A DNA stretch of 64,000 nt from Defluviitaleaceae bacterium (GTDB taxonomy: Bacteria; Bacillota; Clostridia; Lachnospirales; WRBF01), in contig WRBF01000005.1 of NCBI GenBank assembly GCA_009784685.1, forward strand, positions 1 to 64,000, read 5' to 3'. Position numbers and translations under genes: made by a program. Shown one piece after another: positions 8,539 through 19,888 of the stretch; within the stretch, counting starts at the first letter, position 1, and every line of letters starts with the position of its first letter. A model generated the notes under the pieces. It saw only the letters and a list, made by a program, of their open reading frames with translations. It was not told where the DNA came from and did not search any database.

Positions 8539-11500
8539 ATGGAAAAAGGTAGGATAAAACCAATTAAACTTGGTAATCAAACTCGTATGAGTTATTCCAA
8601 GATAGAAGAAGTTTTGGAGATGCCAAATTTAATTGAAGTGCAAAAAGACAGTTACGAATGGTTTTTTGACGAAGGTCTTAAAGAAGTTTTCAGAGATATT
8701 TCACCCATAACCGACTATAGCGGCAATTTGGTACTTGATTTTATTGACTTTAAACTTGATCAAAGCCCTAAATATACAATAGAAGAATGTAAAGAGCGGG
8801 ATGCAACGTATGCCGCTCCTTTGCGTATAAAATGCAGGCTTTATAACAAAGAACTTGATGAAATAAAAGAACAGGAAATTTTTATGGGTGATTTTCCGCT
8901 CATGACAGATACGGGTACTTTTATAATAAATGGTGCTGAACGTGTTATTGTAAGCCAGCTTGTGCGCTCACCGGGGATTTATTATTCTATAGATTATGAC
9001 AAAACAGGCAAAGAACTTATTTCATGTACTGTTATTCCAAATAGAGGCGCATGGCTTGAATATGAAACAGATCCAAATGATGTTTTCAGCGTTAGGGTTG
9101 ACCGCACGAGGAAAGTGCCGATAACTGTTTTAATCCGCGCACTTGGCGTTGGAACGGACAGCGAAATTAAAGAGCTCTTCGGTGAAGAGCCTAAAATACT
9201 TGCTTCAATCGAAAAAGATTCGAGCAAGAACTATGAAGAGGGACTTTTAGAAATTTATCGCCGCGTAAGACCGGGGGAACCACCGACTGTTGAAAGTTCA
9301 GAATCTTTACTTCGCAGTATGTTTTTTGACCCTAAGCGTTATGACCTTGCGAAGGTTGGGCGCTATAAATTTAACAAAAAGCTTAGTTTTAAAAATCGAA
9401 TTACGGGCTATGAATTAGCAGAATCCGTTGTTGATATTGAAACAGGAGAAGTTCTTGCTGAGGCAGGAACGGTTATTGATGCAAGGCTTGCAGATGAAAT
9501 TCAAGATGCAGGCTGTGCCTTTGTATTGCTTAAAATTGATGAAAGAAGTGTAAAAGTCCTTTCAAATCTTATGGTTGCTGCGGATCAATATCTTGCACCT
9601 TTTGGGCTTGATACCAAAAAGATGGGTATAAAAGAGCGTGTTTACTTGCCGTACCTTAAAGAGCTTATCGAAACATATGAACAGCCAAAAGAGCTTGAAA
9701 ATGCTATTACTCAAAATATGCTTAAACTAATTCCGAAATATATCACCCTTGAAGATATTATGGCATCTATAAGTTATGTGCTTAACCTTGATTACGGAAT
9801 AGGGTATAAGGATGATATCGACCATTTAGGCAATCGCCGCATTAGGGCTGTTGGTGAACTTTTGCAAAATCAGTTCAGAATTGGTCTTGCAAGGATGGAA
9901 CGTGTCGTTAAAGAGCGTATGACGCTTCAAGATATGGAAGTTGCTACGCCGCAGGCATTGATTAATATTCGTCCTGTTGCCGCTGCTATAAAAGAGTTTT
10001 TTGGCAGTTCACAACTTTCACAGTTTATGGATCAAACGAATCCGCTTAGTGAACTATCACATAAACGCCGTCTTTCCGCACTTGGTCCCGGTGGTCTTTC
10101 GAGGGAGCGTGCAGGGTTTGAAGTGCGCGATGTTCACAGTTCGCATTATGCGCGTATGTGTCCGATTGAGACTCCGGAGGGACCGAATATCGGGCTTATT
10201 AACTCACTTTCAACCTTTGCCCGTATAAACGAATATGGCTTTATCGAAGCTCCGTACAGGCTTGTTGAGCATAATGGCGATGATACTCGTGTAACAAATG
10301 AGTTTATATATGTTACTGCTGACGAAGAGGAAAACTACACGCTTGCACAGGCGAACGAGCCTCTTGATGAAACAGGGCGTTTTATTCATAAAAGGGTTTC
10401 CGGTCGTTTCCGTGAGGATATTATCGAAGTTGATAAAGAAGTAGTAGACCTTATGGACGTTTCACCTAAGCAAATAGTTTCTGTTGCGACTGCGCTTATA
10501 CCGTTTCTCGAAAACGACGACGTTACTCGTGCTCTTATGGGTTCAAACATGCAGCGTCAAGCTGTTCCGCTTCTTAGCTCTGAAGCACCTATAGTCGGTA
10601 CTGGTATGGAGCATAAAACTGCCAGAGATTCAGGTGTTGTTGTAATTTCAAGGACAGATGGCGTTGTTGAAAGAGTTTCCGCAAGTGAAATAATTGTAAG
10701 AAGCGGCAGCGGAGCAAAAGAAGTTTATAAACTTACTAAGTTTTTGCGTTCAAACCAAGGTACTTGTATGAACCAAAAACCTATAGTTATTAAAGGTCAG
10801 GTTATTAAAAAAGGCGATGTAATTGCCGATGGTCCTTCAACTCAAGGCGGCGAGCTCGCCCTCGGTAAAAACCCGCTCATAGGCTTTATGTCATGGGAAG
10901 GTTATAACTACGAAGATGCTATTTTGCTTAGTGAACGTCTTGTTGAAGAAGATGTCTACACATCAATTCATATAGAGGAATATGAAGCCGAGTCTCGTGA
11001 TACAAAGCTTGGACCTGAAGAAATTACAAGAGATATCCCAAATGTTGGTGAGGATGCTCTTAAAGATCTTAATGAAGACGGAATAATCCGTATTGGTGCT
11101 GAAGTTCAGCCAAATGATATTTTAGTTGGAAAGGTTTCCCCTAAAGGAGAAACTGAGCTTACGGCAGAGGAAAAGCTTTTACGTGCAATTTTTGGCGAAA
11201 AGGCACGCGAAGTGCGTGATGCTTCTTTAAGAGTTCCGCATGGTGAAAGTGGTATTATTGTTGATGTTAAAATATTTACCCGCAAAAATGGCGACGAATT
11301 GCCGCCGGGAGTTAATCAGCTTGTTAGGGTTTATATAGCGCAAAAGCGTAAAATATCAGTAGGCGATAAAATGGCAGGTCGTCATGGTAATAAAGGTGTT
11401 ATTTCAAGAGTTTTACCTGTTGAAGACATGCCATTTTTACCAAATGGGCGTCCGCTTGATATCGTGCTTAACCCGCTTGGAGTTCCTTCTCGTATGAACA

Positions 11501-12621
11501 TAGGGCAGGTTCTTGAAGTCCACTTAGGTTTGGCGTCTAAAGTTCTTAATTGGAAAGTGTCTACCCCTGTTTTTGACGGAGCAAACGAGATTGATATTAT
11601 GGACACTTTAGAGCTCGCTAATGATTATGCAAACTTAAAATGGGAAGAATTTGAAGATAAGTGGAGAAGCATCGTCGATGAATGTATATTTGACGAACTT
11701 GAAAAGAATAAAGACGAGAAAAACGAATGGAAGGGTATGCCTATAAGCCGTGACGGCAAGATACACCTTAGAGACGGACGAAGCGGTGATTACTTCGACC
11801 ATCCTGTAACGGTAGGTTATATGCATTACTTGAAGCTTCACCATTTGGTTGATGATAAAATTCACGCTCGTTCTACCGGTCCTTATTCTCTCGTTACTCA
11901 ACAGCCTTTGGGCGGTAAAGCACAGTTCGGTGGTCAGCGTTTTGGTGAGATGGAAGTTTGGGCACTTGAGGCCTACGGTGCAGCTTATACGCTTCAAGAA
12001 ATTCTTACTGTTAAATCAGACGATATTATTGGGCGTGTTAAAACTTACGAAGCTATTGTTAAAGGTGAAAACATACCAGAACCGGGAGTTCCGGAGTCAT
12101 TTAAAGTTCTTCTTAAAGAGCTTCAAGCTTTGTCACTTGATGTAAAAGTTCTTATGGATGATGAAACAGAAGTGGAAATTAGAGAATCGGTAGACGACCT
12201 TGACAACCTTAATGTAAACATTGAAGGCAAAGAAAGTGACCCGGCTTCAAATAAAATGGCTGATTCTGAAAAGGATTACGGTGGAATGAGTATTGTTGAT
12301 TTAAGTAAGCCGGAATCCGAAAGCGGTCTAAATGACCTGGATGATGATATTGACGACGATGATTCAGATGATGATGGTGCGGATGAAGGTCTTGAAGCTT
12401 TTGATGATGATATTGATGCATTGATTGGTGTTACGGATGAGCCGGATGTATTGGATGAGTCTATTGATGAAGATTCTCTTGATGAATTTGCAGAAGACGC
12501 AGAATTTTTAGATGAATCAATTATCTTAGATGATAAAGACTTGATTCTTGACAGCGAATTGTTTGAAGACTCTATCGTAAGTGATGAACTTCCTGTTGAT
12601 GTTGATTTGTTTGATAATTAA
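8539..12621 (+). CDS. rpoB: DNA-directed RNA polymerase subunit beta
   Basis: The beta subunit of RNA polymerase. All expected blocks are present, including the rifampicin-binding region around residues 494-530 ([31 protein letters not shown]), in which the usual resistance positions carry the sensitive residues, and the C-terminal [20 protein letters not shown] segment that forms the clamp interface with beta'. The protein is 1360 residues; the conserved part ends near 1230. The remaining ~125 residues are an extreme acidic tail of Asp, Glu, Ser and Ile/Leu (for example [17 protein letters not shown]) that is unlike the core. The codon use does not change, so the tail belongs to the gene. 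Upstream are a terminator and a dedicated promoter rather than rplJ/rplL. rpoC follows after 33 bp. Confidence 0.98.
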   Translation: MEKGRIKPIKLGNQTRMSYSKIEEVLEMPNLIEVQKDSYEWFFDEGLKEVFRDISPITDYSGNLVLDFIDFKLDQSPKYTIEECKERDATYAAPLRIKCRLYNKELDEIKEQEIFMGDFPLMTDTGTFIINGAERVIVSQLVRSPGIYYSIDYDKTGKELISCTVIPNRGAWLEYETDPNDVFSVRVDRTRKVPITVLIRALGVGTDSEIKELFGEEPKILASIEKDSSKNYEEGLLEIYRRVRPGEPPTVESSESLLRSMFFDPKRYDLAKVGRYKFNKKLSFKNRITGYELAESVVDIETGEVLAEAGTVIDARLADEIQDAGCAFVLLKIDERSVKVLSNLMVAADQYLAPFGLDTKKMGIKERVYLPYLKELIETYEQPKELENAITQNMLKLIPKYITLEDIMASISYVLNLDYGIGYKDDIDHLGNRRIRAVGELLQNQFRIGLARMERVVKERMTLQDMEVATPQALINIRPVAAAIKEFFGSSQLSQFMDQTNPLSELSHKRRLSALGPGGLSRERAGFEVRDVHSSHYARMCPIETPEGPNIGLINSLSTFARINEYGFIEAPYRLVEHNGDDTRVTNEFIYVTADEEENYTLAQANEPLDETGRFIHKRVSGRFREDIIEVDKEVVDLMDVSPKQIVSVATALIPFLENDDVTRALMGSNMQRQAVPLLSSEAPIVGTGMEHKTARDSGVVVISRTDGVVERVSASEIIVRSGSGAKEVYKLTKFLRSNQGTCMNQKPIVIKGQVIKKGDVIADGPSTQGGELALGKNPLIGFMSWEGYNYEDAILLSERLVEEDVYTSIHIEEYEAESRDTKLGPEEITRDIPNVGEDALKDLNEDGIIRIGAEVQPNDILVGKVSPKGETELTAEEKLLRAIFGEKAREVRDASLRVPHGESGIIVDVKIFTRKNGDELPPGVNQLVRVYIAQKRKISVGDKMAGRHGNKGVISRVLPVEDMPFLPNGRPLDIVLNPLGVPSRMNIGQVLEVHLGLASKVLNWKVSTPVFDGANEIDIMDTLELANDYANLKWEEFEDKWRSIVDECIFDELEKNKDEKNEWKGMPISRDGKIHLRDGRSGDYFDHPVTVGYMHYLKLHHLVDDKIHARSTGPYSLVTQQPLGGKAQFGGQRFGEMEVWALEAYGAAYTLQEILTVKSDDIIGRVKTYEAIVKGENIPEPGVPESFKVLLKELQALSLDVKVLMDDETEVEIRESVDDLDNLNVNIEGKESDPASNKMADSEKDYGGMSIVDLSKPESESGLNDLDDDIDDDDSDDDGADEGLEAFDDDIDALIGVTDEPDVLDESIDEDSLDEFAEDAEFLDESIILDDKDLILDSELFEDSIVSDELPVDVDLFDN

Positions 12622-12654
12622 TAGTATGAATAATGGCACGAAAGGGGAAAAATA

Positions 12655-15600
12655 ATGACTACCCAAGCGAACCAAGCGAACCAAACTGCTCAAAATACAG
12701 AACAATCAATTACATTTGATTCAATAAAGATTGGTTTGGCTTCTCCAGAAAAAATCCGTGAATGGTCAAAAGGGGAAGTTAAAAAGCCTGAAACTATAAA
12801 CTACCGTACTTTAAAGCCGGAACGGGAAGGTCTTTTCTGTGAAAAGATTTTCGGTCCTAATAAAGACTGGGAATGTCACTGCGGAAAATACAAACGAATT
12901 CGCTATAAAGGTATAATTTGTGATCGTTGCGGAGTTGAAGTTACGAAATCTAAAGTGCGCCGCGAGCGCATGGGGCATATTGAGCTTGCTGCTCCTGTTT
13001 CTCATATTTGGTATTTTAGAGGAATTCCAAGCCGTATGGGGCTTATTCTAAGCATGTCACCGCGTTCGCTTGAGAAGGTTTTGTACTTTGCTTCCTATAT
13101 AGTCCTTGATCCGGGAGATTCGCTTCTTCAATATAAGCAAATACTTTCTGAAAAAGAATATCGAGATGCTATTGATAAATTCGGTAATAACTTTGAAGTT
13201 GGTATGGGTGCAGAAGCTGTTTACGAGCTTCTTAAAAATATTGATCTTGAAAAAGAAGCTGAAGAAATTAAATCAGGTCTTCGCGACACCACAGGTCAAA
13301 AACGCATTAGACATATCAAGAAACTTGAGGTTATTGAATCTTTCAGACTTTCCGGAAACCGCCCGGAATGGATGATTTTGAGCTCAATTCCGGTTATACC
13401 TCCGGATCTTCGTCCTATGGTTCAACTTGATGGTGGGCGTTTTGCAACAAGTGACTTAAACGATCTTTACAGACGTGTTATAAACAGAAATAATCGCTTG
13501 AGAAGGCTTTTAGACCTTAAAGCTCCTGATATTATTGTCCGTAATGAAAAACGTATGCTTCAAGAGGCCGTTGATGCACTTATTGATAATGGGCGCAGAG
13601 GCCGCCCTGTTACCGGTCCCGGTAATCGCTCTCTTAAATCTCTTTCTGATTTGCTTAAAGGTAAGCAGGGGCGTTTCCGTCAAAACCTTCTTGGTAAACG
13701 TGTTGATTATTCCGGTCGTTCGGTTATCGTTGTTGGACCAGAGCTTAAGCTTTACCAATGCGGCTTGCCAAAAGAAATGGCAATTGAACTTTTCAAGCCG
13801 TTTGTTATGAAAAAACTTGTGCAAGATGGTCTTGCGCATAACATAAAATCTGCTAAGCGTATGGTTGAGCGTATGCAGACGGAAGTTTGGGATATTCTTG
13901 AAGATGTTATTAAGGAACATCCGGTTCTTCTTAATCGTGCGCCTACCCTTCACAGATTGGGTATTCAGGCATTTGAACCTGTTTTGGTCGAAGGTCGTGC
14001 GCTTAAACTTCACCCGCTTGTTTGTACTGCGTACAATGCTGACTTCGATGGGGATCAAATGGCAGTTCACGTTCCGCTTTCTGTTGAAGCACAGGCGGAA
14101 TGCCGTTTCTTGCTGCTTGCACCAAATAACCTGCTCAAACCATCTGATGGTGCGCCGGTTACTGTTCCTTCACAGGATATGGTTCTTGGTATTTATTACC
14201 TAACAATTAAAAAAGAAGACGAAAAAGGCGACGGAAACTATTACAAGGATGAACAGGAAGCGATTCTTGCATTTGAAAATGGGTTTGCAACACTTCATGC
14301 AAAAATATTTGTTCGTCGGACACTTGAAATTGATGGTGTGAAACATTCTCGTGTAATTGAAACAACTGTTGGAAGAATTATCTTTAATGAGGCTATTCCA
14401 CAAGACATAGGGCTAGTTGATCGTTCGATATTCGAAAATAAGTTCCTTTATGAAGTTGACTTTCTTTGCGATAAAAAACTTCTTGCTAAAATTATTACGA
14501 GATGTATAAACAAACATGACTCAACGGAAACAGCTATTGTTCTCGACCGTATTAAAGCACTTGGTTTTAGATATTCAACGCAGGGTGCTATCACTGTTTC
14601 GGTTTCAGACATGGAAATACCTTCTGAAAAGGCTCATGTTATTGAAGCTGCCGAAGAACAAGTTGATATGATTTCAAAAATGTTCCGCCGTGGACTTATG
14701 ACAGATCAAGAACGCCACGAAAAAGTTATTGAGGCATGGACAAGTGCGACTGATAAAATAACAACTGCACTTATCCAAGGGCTTGATCAATACAACAATA
14801 TTTACATGATGGCGACATCAGGTGCTCGTGGTTCGAGTACACAGATTAAACAGCTCGCAGGTATGCGTGGTCTTATGGCTACACCTTCCGGTGGAATTTC
14901 AGAACTTCCTATTAAGTCTAACTTCCGTGAAGGGCTTTCGGTTCTTGAATACTTTATTTCAGCTCATGGCGCAAGAAAAGGTCTCGCAGACATTGCGCTT
15001 AGGACAGCGGATTCCGGTTATTTAACAAGAAGGCTTGTTGATGTATCTCAAGATATAATAATAAGAGAATGGGATTGCGTTTCTGAAGGAGAAGAAAAAC
15101 CAGGACTTTATGTGTATGCGTTCAAAGATGGCGAGGAGATAATTGAGCCGTTAAGTGACAGAGTTAGAGGGCGTTGGGCTATTGAGAATATTGTGCATCC
15201 GACGACAGGCGAAGTTATCGCTACTGCTGATACCATGATTTCACATGACCAAGCAGAAGAAATTGAATCATCAGGCATCGACAAAGTTCTAATAAGAACT
15301 ATCCTTACTTGCCGTTCACGTATCGGGCTTTGCTCAAAATGTTACGGAGCTAATATGGCATCAGGTCATATTGTTGGGGTAGGTGAGTCCGTCGGTATAA
15401 TCGCTGCTCAATCAATTGGCGAGCCGGGAACACAGCTTACAATGCGTAACTTCCACTCCGGCGGTATTGCAAGTAACGAAGATATAACTCAAGGTCTTCC
15501 GCGTGTTGAAGAGCTTTTTGAAGCAAGAAAGCCGAAAGGGCTTGCTATAATTGCTGAATTCGGCGGAAAAGTTATGATAAACGAAACAAAGAAAAAACGA

Positions 15601-16347
15601 GAAATTGTAATTGTAAACCCGGAAACAGGTGAAACAAAGGAATATCTTATTCCATACGGTTCCCGCACGAAAGTATTAGCGGGTGATATAATTGAAGCCG
15701 GTGACGAACTGACTGAAGGTAGTGTATATCCGCATGATATACTTAAAATCAAAGGTCTGCGCGGCGTTCAAGATTATATGCTTCAAGAGGTTCAAAGAGT
15801 TTATCGTTTACAAGGAGTTGATATTAACGATAAACATATTGAAACTATCGTTAGACAAATGCTTAAACGCGTTAAAATTGAAGAGGGTGGAGACACGGAC
15901 TTCCTTCCTGGAAGCCTTGTTGACTGGCTTGAATTTGAAGAAATTAATGCGAAAATTGAATCCGAAGGCGGAGAGGCTGCAGTCGGTCAAAGGATGCTTC
16001 TCGGTATAACAAAAGCATCTCTTGCGACAGATTCGTTCTTGTCAGCGGCTTCGTTCCAAGAAACAACTAGAGTTTTAACCGAAGCATCAATCAAGGGTAA
16101 GGTTGACCCACTTATAGGTCTTAAAGAAAACGTAATAATTGGTAAGCTGATTCCGGCAGGAACAGGAATGCAGACCTACAGAAAACTTGAAGTTGTTGCA
16201 TCAAATGCAGAAGAGGAGTCATATGATATGTTCGACGACGAGTTTGATGGCGCAGTTGTTGAGCTTATTGAAGATACTTCGGATGAAGATCTCATTGATA
16301 ACAGCCCAGTAAATGAAAAAGAGGAAGAAGTTGAAGTTATAGCTTAG
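12655..16347 (+). CDS. rpoC: DNA-directed RNA polymerase subunit beta'
   Basis: The catalytic beta' subunit, 1230 residues. The N-terminal zinc ribbon ([20 protein letters not shown]) is intact, the metal-binding active site NADFDGD lies near residue 462, the trigger-loop region and the second zinc site ([13 protein letters not shown]) follow. The start has GAAAGGGGA upstream of an ATG. The first 20 residues are a Gln/Asn/Ala/Thr-rich lead not seen in most homologues. The end is again acidic (about 30 residues), a milder version of the RpoB tail. A strong terminator follows within 20 bp, so rpoB-rpoC form a two-gene unit here. Confidence 0.98.
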   Translation: MTTQANQANQTAQNTEQSITFDSIKIGLASPEKIREWSKGEVKKPETINYRTLKPEREGLFCEKIFGPNKDWECHCGKYKRIRYKGIICDRCGVEVTKSKVRRERMGHIELAAPVSHIWYFRGIPSRMGLILSMSPRSLEKVLYFASYIVLDPGDSLLQYKQILSEKEYRDAIDKFGNNFEVGMGAEAVYELLKNIDLEKEAEEIKSGLRDTTGQKRIRHIKKLEVIESFRLSGNRPEWMILSSIPVIPPDLRPMVQLDGGRFATSDLNDLYRRVINRNNRLRRLLDLKAPDIIVRNEKRMLQEAVDALIDNGRRGRPVTGPGNRSLKSLSDLLKGKQGRFRQNLLGKRVDYSGRSVIVVGPELKLYQCGLPKEMAIELFKPFVMKKLVQDGLAHNIKSAKRMVERMQTEVWDILEDVIKEHPVLLNRAPTLHRLGIQAFEPVLVEGRALKLHPLVCTAYNADFDGDQMAVHVPLSVEAQAECRFLLLAPNNLLKPSDGAPVTVPSQDMVLGIYYLTIKKEDEKGDGNYYKDEQEAILAFENGFATLHAKIFVRRTLEIDGVKHSRVIETTVGRIIFNEAIPQDIGLVDRSIFENKFLYEVDFLCDKKLLAKIITRCINKHDSTETAIVLDRIKALGFRYSTQGAITVSVSDMEIPSEKAHVIEAAEEQVDMISKMFRRGLMTDQERHEKVIEAWTSATDKITTALIQGLDQYNNIYMMATSGARGSSTQIKQLAGMRGLMATPSGGISELPIKSNFREGLSVLEYFISAHGARKGLADIALRTADSGYLTRRLVDVSQDIIIREWDCVSEGEEKPGLYVYAFKDGEEIIEPLSDRVRGRWAIENIVHPTTGEVIATADTMISHDQAEEIESSGIDKVLIRTILTCRSRIGLCSKCYGANMASGHIVGVGESVGIIAAQSIGEPGTQLTMRNFHSGGIASNEDITQGLPRVEELFEARKPKGLAIIAEFGGKVMINETKKKREIVIVNPETGETKEYLIPYGSRTKVLAGDIIEAGDELTEGSVYPHDILKIKGLRGVQDYMLQEVQRVYRLQGVDINDKHIETIVRQMLKRVKIEEGGDTDFLPGSLVDWLEFEEINAKIESEGGEAAVGQRMLLGITKASLATDSFLSAASFQETTRVLTEASIKGKVDPLIGLKENVIIGKLIPAGTGMQTYRKLEVVASNAEEESYDMFDDEFDGAVVELIEDTSDEDLIDNSPVNEKEEEVEVIA

Positions 16348-16360
16348 TAGACCAAATATT

Positions 16361-16401
16361 AAAATCCCCTTCATGTTCGTTATATGAAGGGGATTTTTTG
16401 C
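16361..16401. terminator. Bidirectional terminator between rpoC and the penicillin-binding protein gene
   Basis: The hairpin AAAATCCCCTTCAT/ATGAAGGGGATTTTTT has T runs on both strands and lies between the convergent ends of rpoC and the PBP gene. Confidence 0.9.
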
Positions 16402-16430
16402 TGTTGCCTATAAGGCTATAGAGCTATAAT

Positions 16431-19235
16431 TTACCATGGATCACTTATAACCGCTTCACGATCCGGGTAATGTTCTTGCTGTGGTGTATCCGGTAGATTG
16501 TCCGGAGGTCTCTGTGGTATATATTCCGGTACGTATACCGGTGGAGGCAGAGACGGCTGTTGCTGCGGTAAATCTTGGTTAAGGATATATGTTGGCGGAG
16601 ATTGAGCCGGTCTTCTTCGTAGCTGACCAAACTCATCAACATAGTACTCATGGTCAGCGCCTGGGATATTAATATCAATATCCGAATCCGTTATTAAATT
16701 ACCTTGGCTGTGTATGTCGTGAACGTTACAAACATGACCTGTTGCAACAAAAGCTCTATCTTCGGTTCTATCATCTGCTCCTGACGCCTTAGTCATGCGC
16801 ACAGCGGTTGTTAAAAGATGCGGCGGGCAAAATACACTTGCTTCCATATTGCTCGCAGTGCAAATATCAACCCGCACATGCACATGGCAGCTTGCTTGCG
16901 GCTGCGTGCCGGCAGCAAATACTTCACTTCGTATCTGGCTTCCTCTAGGATCGCTGTCGCAAAGACCTGGAACAGGTAACATGCCGGATTTCAAGCAAAT
17001 AGATACTCTAACTATACCCGGAGGTGCTTCGAATCGTCTTTCCGGAAGACCCTCATGTATTCGTTCCATTATTGTCCGCCAAATAACGAGATGTGCACCA
17101 TCCCAGTTTCTTACTGCCTTTGGTTGATCAAAGCCGAGATGTATACTTGCTGCAAAATAAGGTGTGAAGCCTGAAAACATTACATCTCTTGAATCGCTCG
17201 TAGTTCCTGTTTTGCCTGATATTGGCATTCTAACCTCTCTGAACCTTGCTCTGCCTCCGGTTCCGATTGGACTTGTCATTACGTCAGTCATCATATTAGT
17301 CAACAAGTATGCGGTTTGTGGGCTTATAACAGTTATCGGTTCCGGGATGTTTTCTAAAATAATCTCGCCGGTATGGTCAAGAACACGATTGTAAAACTTA
17401 GGTCTTAAATATTCCCCGCCATTTGCAATTGCCGCAAATGCCGCTGTTAGCTCAAGTTGGGTAACACCTTCGGTCAATCCTCCGAGAGCTAGGGACGGAA
17501 CCCTGTCACTTACAATCCTTCCACCCATTTCGGTGCGGCTGTGAAGTGTTGTAAATCCAAAATTCAGCAGATAATTAAAACTTGGATCAATACCTGTGTT
17601 CATAAGATTTTGTACAGTCATGACATTCATAGACCGTACGATTGCATCACGCACAGTAGTGTATCCTCTGAATCTATCATCCCAGTTTCTTGGCGTATAG
17701 GGAGCACCGAATCCTAAAAAAGTTGTCGGAGCATCGTCGATAATCGTGCCGGGCGTTATATGACCTAAATCAAGAGAAGGTGCGAATGATGCTAACACTT
17801 TAAAAACTGAGCCTGGTTGTCTTCTTGCATCTGTTGCACGGTTAAAGGTGAGATCAGCGATTTTCTCGCCTCGCCCGCCTGCTATAGCCTTAACTTCACC
17901 TGTATGAAAATCCATTATAACCATACCCGATTGCGGCTGTGGAATAGTAAATATTCTTTCACCAATAATGTCATCATTTGCGCCTACAAGTTCGTTTCTT
18001 ACTTGCAAAACAAAGGCATCGGCTTCTTCCATATTTCTTACGGTTGAAATTCGCCTATGATGTTCTTCACGGCCGGTTATTGAGTTTCTTACAGATAGAT
18101 AATGCTGTACATCTATTTCAAACAGATGCGCAGGGAAAAATGAATCATCATTATATACTTCATCAACAATCGCCTGTATTTCACGATCCCAAGGAATATA
18201 TATTCTAAGTCCGCCGTTAAATAACATATTAGATGCTTGAGCAGATGTAAGGTTATGAACTTCTTGCAAATCTCTTTGTACATGTCTGATTACTTCATCA
18301 ATATAGTAAGGATGGAAAGATGTTCTTGCCTCTGTAACACGCTCATTTTGTTGAATGCGCTCAAAAACATTATCTCGTAATGCCTCAGCATGTTCCCACT
18401 CGGTAATCATTTCAAGCCGAAGCATACTGTCAAGTATAAGTTCCATACGGCGTGCGTTGTTATCCGGGTTTCTTATTGGATCGTAAAATGAAGGTCTGTT
18501 TGTAATCCCTGCTAAAACAGCACTTTCTGATAGCGTAAGCTCGCTTACACATTTGTTAAAGTAGTAGTGTGCTGCGGCTCTAACACCGATTATGTTATGA
18601 TGCAAGGGCACTATATTCAGGTAAACTTCAAGAACATATTCTTTCGCCGCTCTTTTAGAACCAAGAAGTTCGGTTAGTTCTTGTTCAAAGCGGATAGATA
18701 AGTATTGTTCCTGAAGTTTTGTTTCAAACGTATTCCTGGGTATGCGAAGTGCATTTTTAATAACCTGCTGAGTAATTGTACTTGCGCCTTCTATTCTGTC
18801 GCCGTCTGATAAATTATTTCTAAGCGCACGGAACATTCCTCTGATATCAACGCCGTTGTGGGTAAAGAATCGCTCATCTTCAATAGCGATAAACGCATTT
18901 TGAAGGTTTAGAGGTATCATGTCAAGCGGCGCAAATTCACGGTTTTCATCCCCTTGCAGTCTGACTAATTCCTCTCCGGTTCTTGAACAGAAGATTATAG
19001 ATTGGCGGACTTCCGAAGTTATAACCGCTCCGTCAACAAAAACATGAGGGGCGTTTCGTATTATCCCAACGTAAACGCCGATAGCACCGCCAACCACTGT
19101 AAATCCGAAAATTAAAACAAACGCAACTAATACCCTAAGTGAGATAACCAGTATTTTGTTTTGCATTTTTACGTTAGCTGAACTATTTTTTTTGCGGCTT
19201 TTTTTGTTACTATGCTTTGAATAATTATTTTGCAT
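16431..19235 (-). CDS. Class A penicillin-binding protein (PBP1a type)
   Basis: A bifunctional peptidoglycan synthase of 934 residues: a basic cytosolic lead of about 25 residues, one membrane anchor (about 28-55), a GT51 glycosyltransferase domain (EDERFFTHNGVD and GASTITQQVIKN, about 105-280), and a transpeptidase domain with the active-site serine in GSVFK (about residue 478), SMN, and SGKTGTT (about residue 671). The order and spacing fit the family. The last ~130 residues hold a cysteine-containing part followed by a proline/glutamine-rich tail ending at the stop, as in many Bacillota PBP1a proteins. AAGGAG precedes the ATG. The gene is monocistronic and convergent with rpoC. Confidence 0.95.
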   Translation of the reverse strand: MQNNYSKHSNKKSRKKNSSANVKMQNKILVISLRVLVAFVLIFGFTVVGGAIGVYVGIIRNAPHVFVDGAVITSEVRQSIIFCSRTGEELVRLQGDENREFAPLDMIPLNLQNAFIAIEDERFFTHNGVDIRGMFRALRNNLSDGDRIEGASTITQQVIKNALRIPRNTFETKLQEQYLSIRFEQELTELLGSKRAAKEYVLEVYLNIVPLHHNIIGVRAAAHYYFNKCVSELTLSESAVLAGITNRPSFYDPIRNPDNNARRMELILDSMLRLEMITEWEHAEALRDNVFERIQQNERVTEARTSFHPYYIDEVIRHVQRDLQEVHNLTSAQASNMLFNGGLRIYIPWDREIQAIVDEVYNDDSFFPAHLFEIDVQHYLSVRNSITGREEHHRRISTVRNMEEADAFVLQVRNELVGANDDIIGERIFTIPQPQSGMVIMDFHTGEVKAIAGGRGEKIADLTFNRATDARRQPGSVFKVLASFAPSLDLGHITPGTIIDDAPTTFLGFGAPYTPRNWDDRFRGYTTVRDAIVRSMNVMTVQNLMNTGIDPSFNYLLNFGFTTLHSRTEMGGRIVSDRVPSLALGGLTEGVTQLELTAAFAAIANGGEYLRPKFYNRVLDHTGEIILENIPEPITVISPQTAYLLTNMMTDVMTSPIGTGGRARFREVRMPISGKTGTTSDSRDVMFSGFTPYFAASIHLGFDQPKAVRNWDGAHLVIWRTIMERIHEGLPERRFEAPPGIVRVSICLKSGMLPVPGLCDSDPRGSQIRSEVFAAGTQPQASCHVHVRVDICTASNMEASVFCPPHLLTTAVRMTKASGADDRTEDRAFVATGHVCNVHDIHSQGNLITDSDIDINIPGADHEYYVDEFGQLRRRPAQSPPTYILNQDLPQQQPSLPPPVYVPEYIPQRPPDNLPDTPQQEHYPDREAVISDPW

Positions 19236-19450
19236 TTAACTTGCTCCTTTTTGAAAAGCTGAGTATTACTGATATGTTACTTAATAATATATGTAACGAA
19301 GCTGTCTTTGGAATTGTTCCATAATATCAATATTATACTTCACTATAATTATACTGCAAAATAACGGTAATTGCAAAGTATTTAACAAATTTTTTTATTG
19401 CATTATTCAATTTTTTAATATACTTTCAGCATAATTTCAAAAGATTTTCT

Positions 19451-19478
19451 TTGACAAGCTTTAAAGATGTGATATAAT
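19451..19478 (+). promoter_or_regulatory. Sigma-A promoter for the cobalamin riboswitch transcript
   Basis: Consensus TTGACA and TATAAT are separated by 16 bp. Transcription would start near 19485, just at the 5' edge of the riboswitch aptamer. Confidence 0.8.
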
Positions 19479-19487
19479 TGCATAGAA

Positions 19488-19626
19488 ATGTTGTGTCACA
19501 TACTGGAGTAATCTTCAGTAACAATTGCGGAATAGGGTGAGAATCCCTGCGAGCGGGTCACTGTGATGCGGTACAGTTTTAAAAATTGCTGCCGATAAGC
19601 CAGATACGCTATGACATAACAATTGC
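19488..19626 (+). ncRNA. Cobalamin (AdoCbl) riboswitch aptamer
   Basis: The hallmark blocks of the cobalamin aptamer are readable in order: GGGTGAGAATCCCTGCGAGC, then GGTCACTGTGATGCGG, then GCCGATAAGCCAGATACGC, enclosed by complementary ends (TTGTGTCA near 19490 and TATGACATAA near 19610). These correspond to the conserved core and B12 box. It lies on the strand of nrdJ, which encodes a B12-dependent enzyme, and is directly followed by a terminator hairpin. Confidence 0.9.
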
Positions 19627-19659
19627 TTCCCCGGACGGAGTGATTTATGCTGATGTTTG

Positions 19660-19701
19660 ATGCACTTCGCCTGTATTAGGCTGAGTGCATTTTTATTTTT
19701 T
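19660..19701 (+). terminator. Riboswitch expression platform: intrinsic terminator
   Basis: The stem ATGCACT..GCCT with loop GTATT pairs with AGGC..AGTGCAT and is followed by TTTTTATTTTTT. Its position some 35 nt after the B12 core is that expected of a transcription-terminating expression platform. I could not fold alternatives, so the ON/OFF direction is not known. Confidence 0.8.
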
Positions 19702-19754
19702 CTGGAGCATAGATATATTTTTTTATTACATTACTCAATCTTTTGTTTTTTATA

Positions 19755-19783
19755 TTAACAACTTCGATTGTTTATGTTAGAAT
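19755..19783 (+). promoter_or_regulatory. Candidate second promoter for nrdJ, downstream of the riboswitch
   Basis: TTAACA and TAGAAT are separated by exactly 17 bp and lie after the riboswitch terminator. If active, it would give nrdJ a riboswitch-independent basal transcript. Found by eye only. Confidence 0.4.
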
Positions 19784-19888
19784 AGATAAGTCTTGTAATA
19801 TTACTCTCCAAAATTAATATTGATAAATTTGGGCGCAGTGCTTAACCGGTAGGGTAGTAAAACGCAAGATAACCAAGGAGGAAACAAG

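Noticed and set aside
9990-10200. Rifampicin resistance mutations in rpoB
   Set aside because: The cluster I region carries the residues typical of sensitive enzymes; a Thr in place of Asn next to the Asp is normal variation.
13510-14070. A 186-codon minus-strand ORF inside rpoC (and similar shadows in rpoB, PBP and protease genes)
   Set aside because: It lies fully within a strongly conserved gene on the other strand, with no ribosome-binding site or family resemblance.
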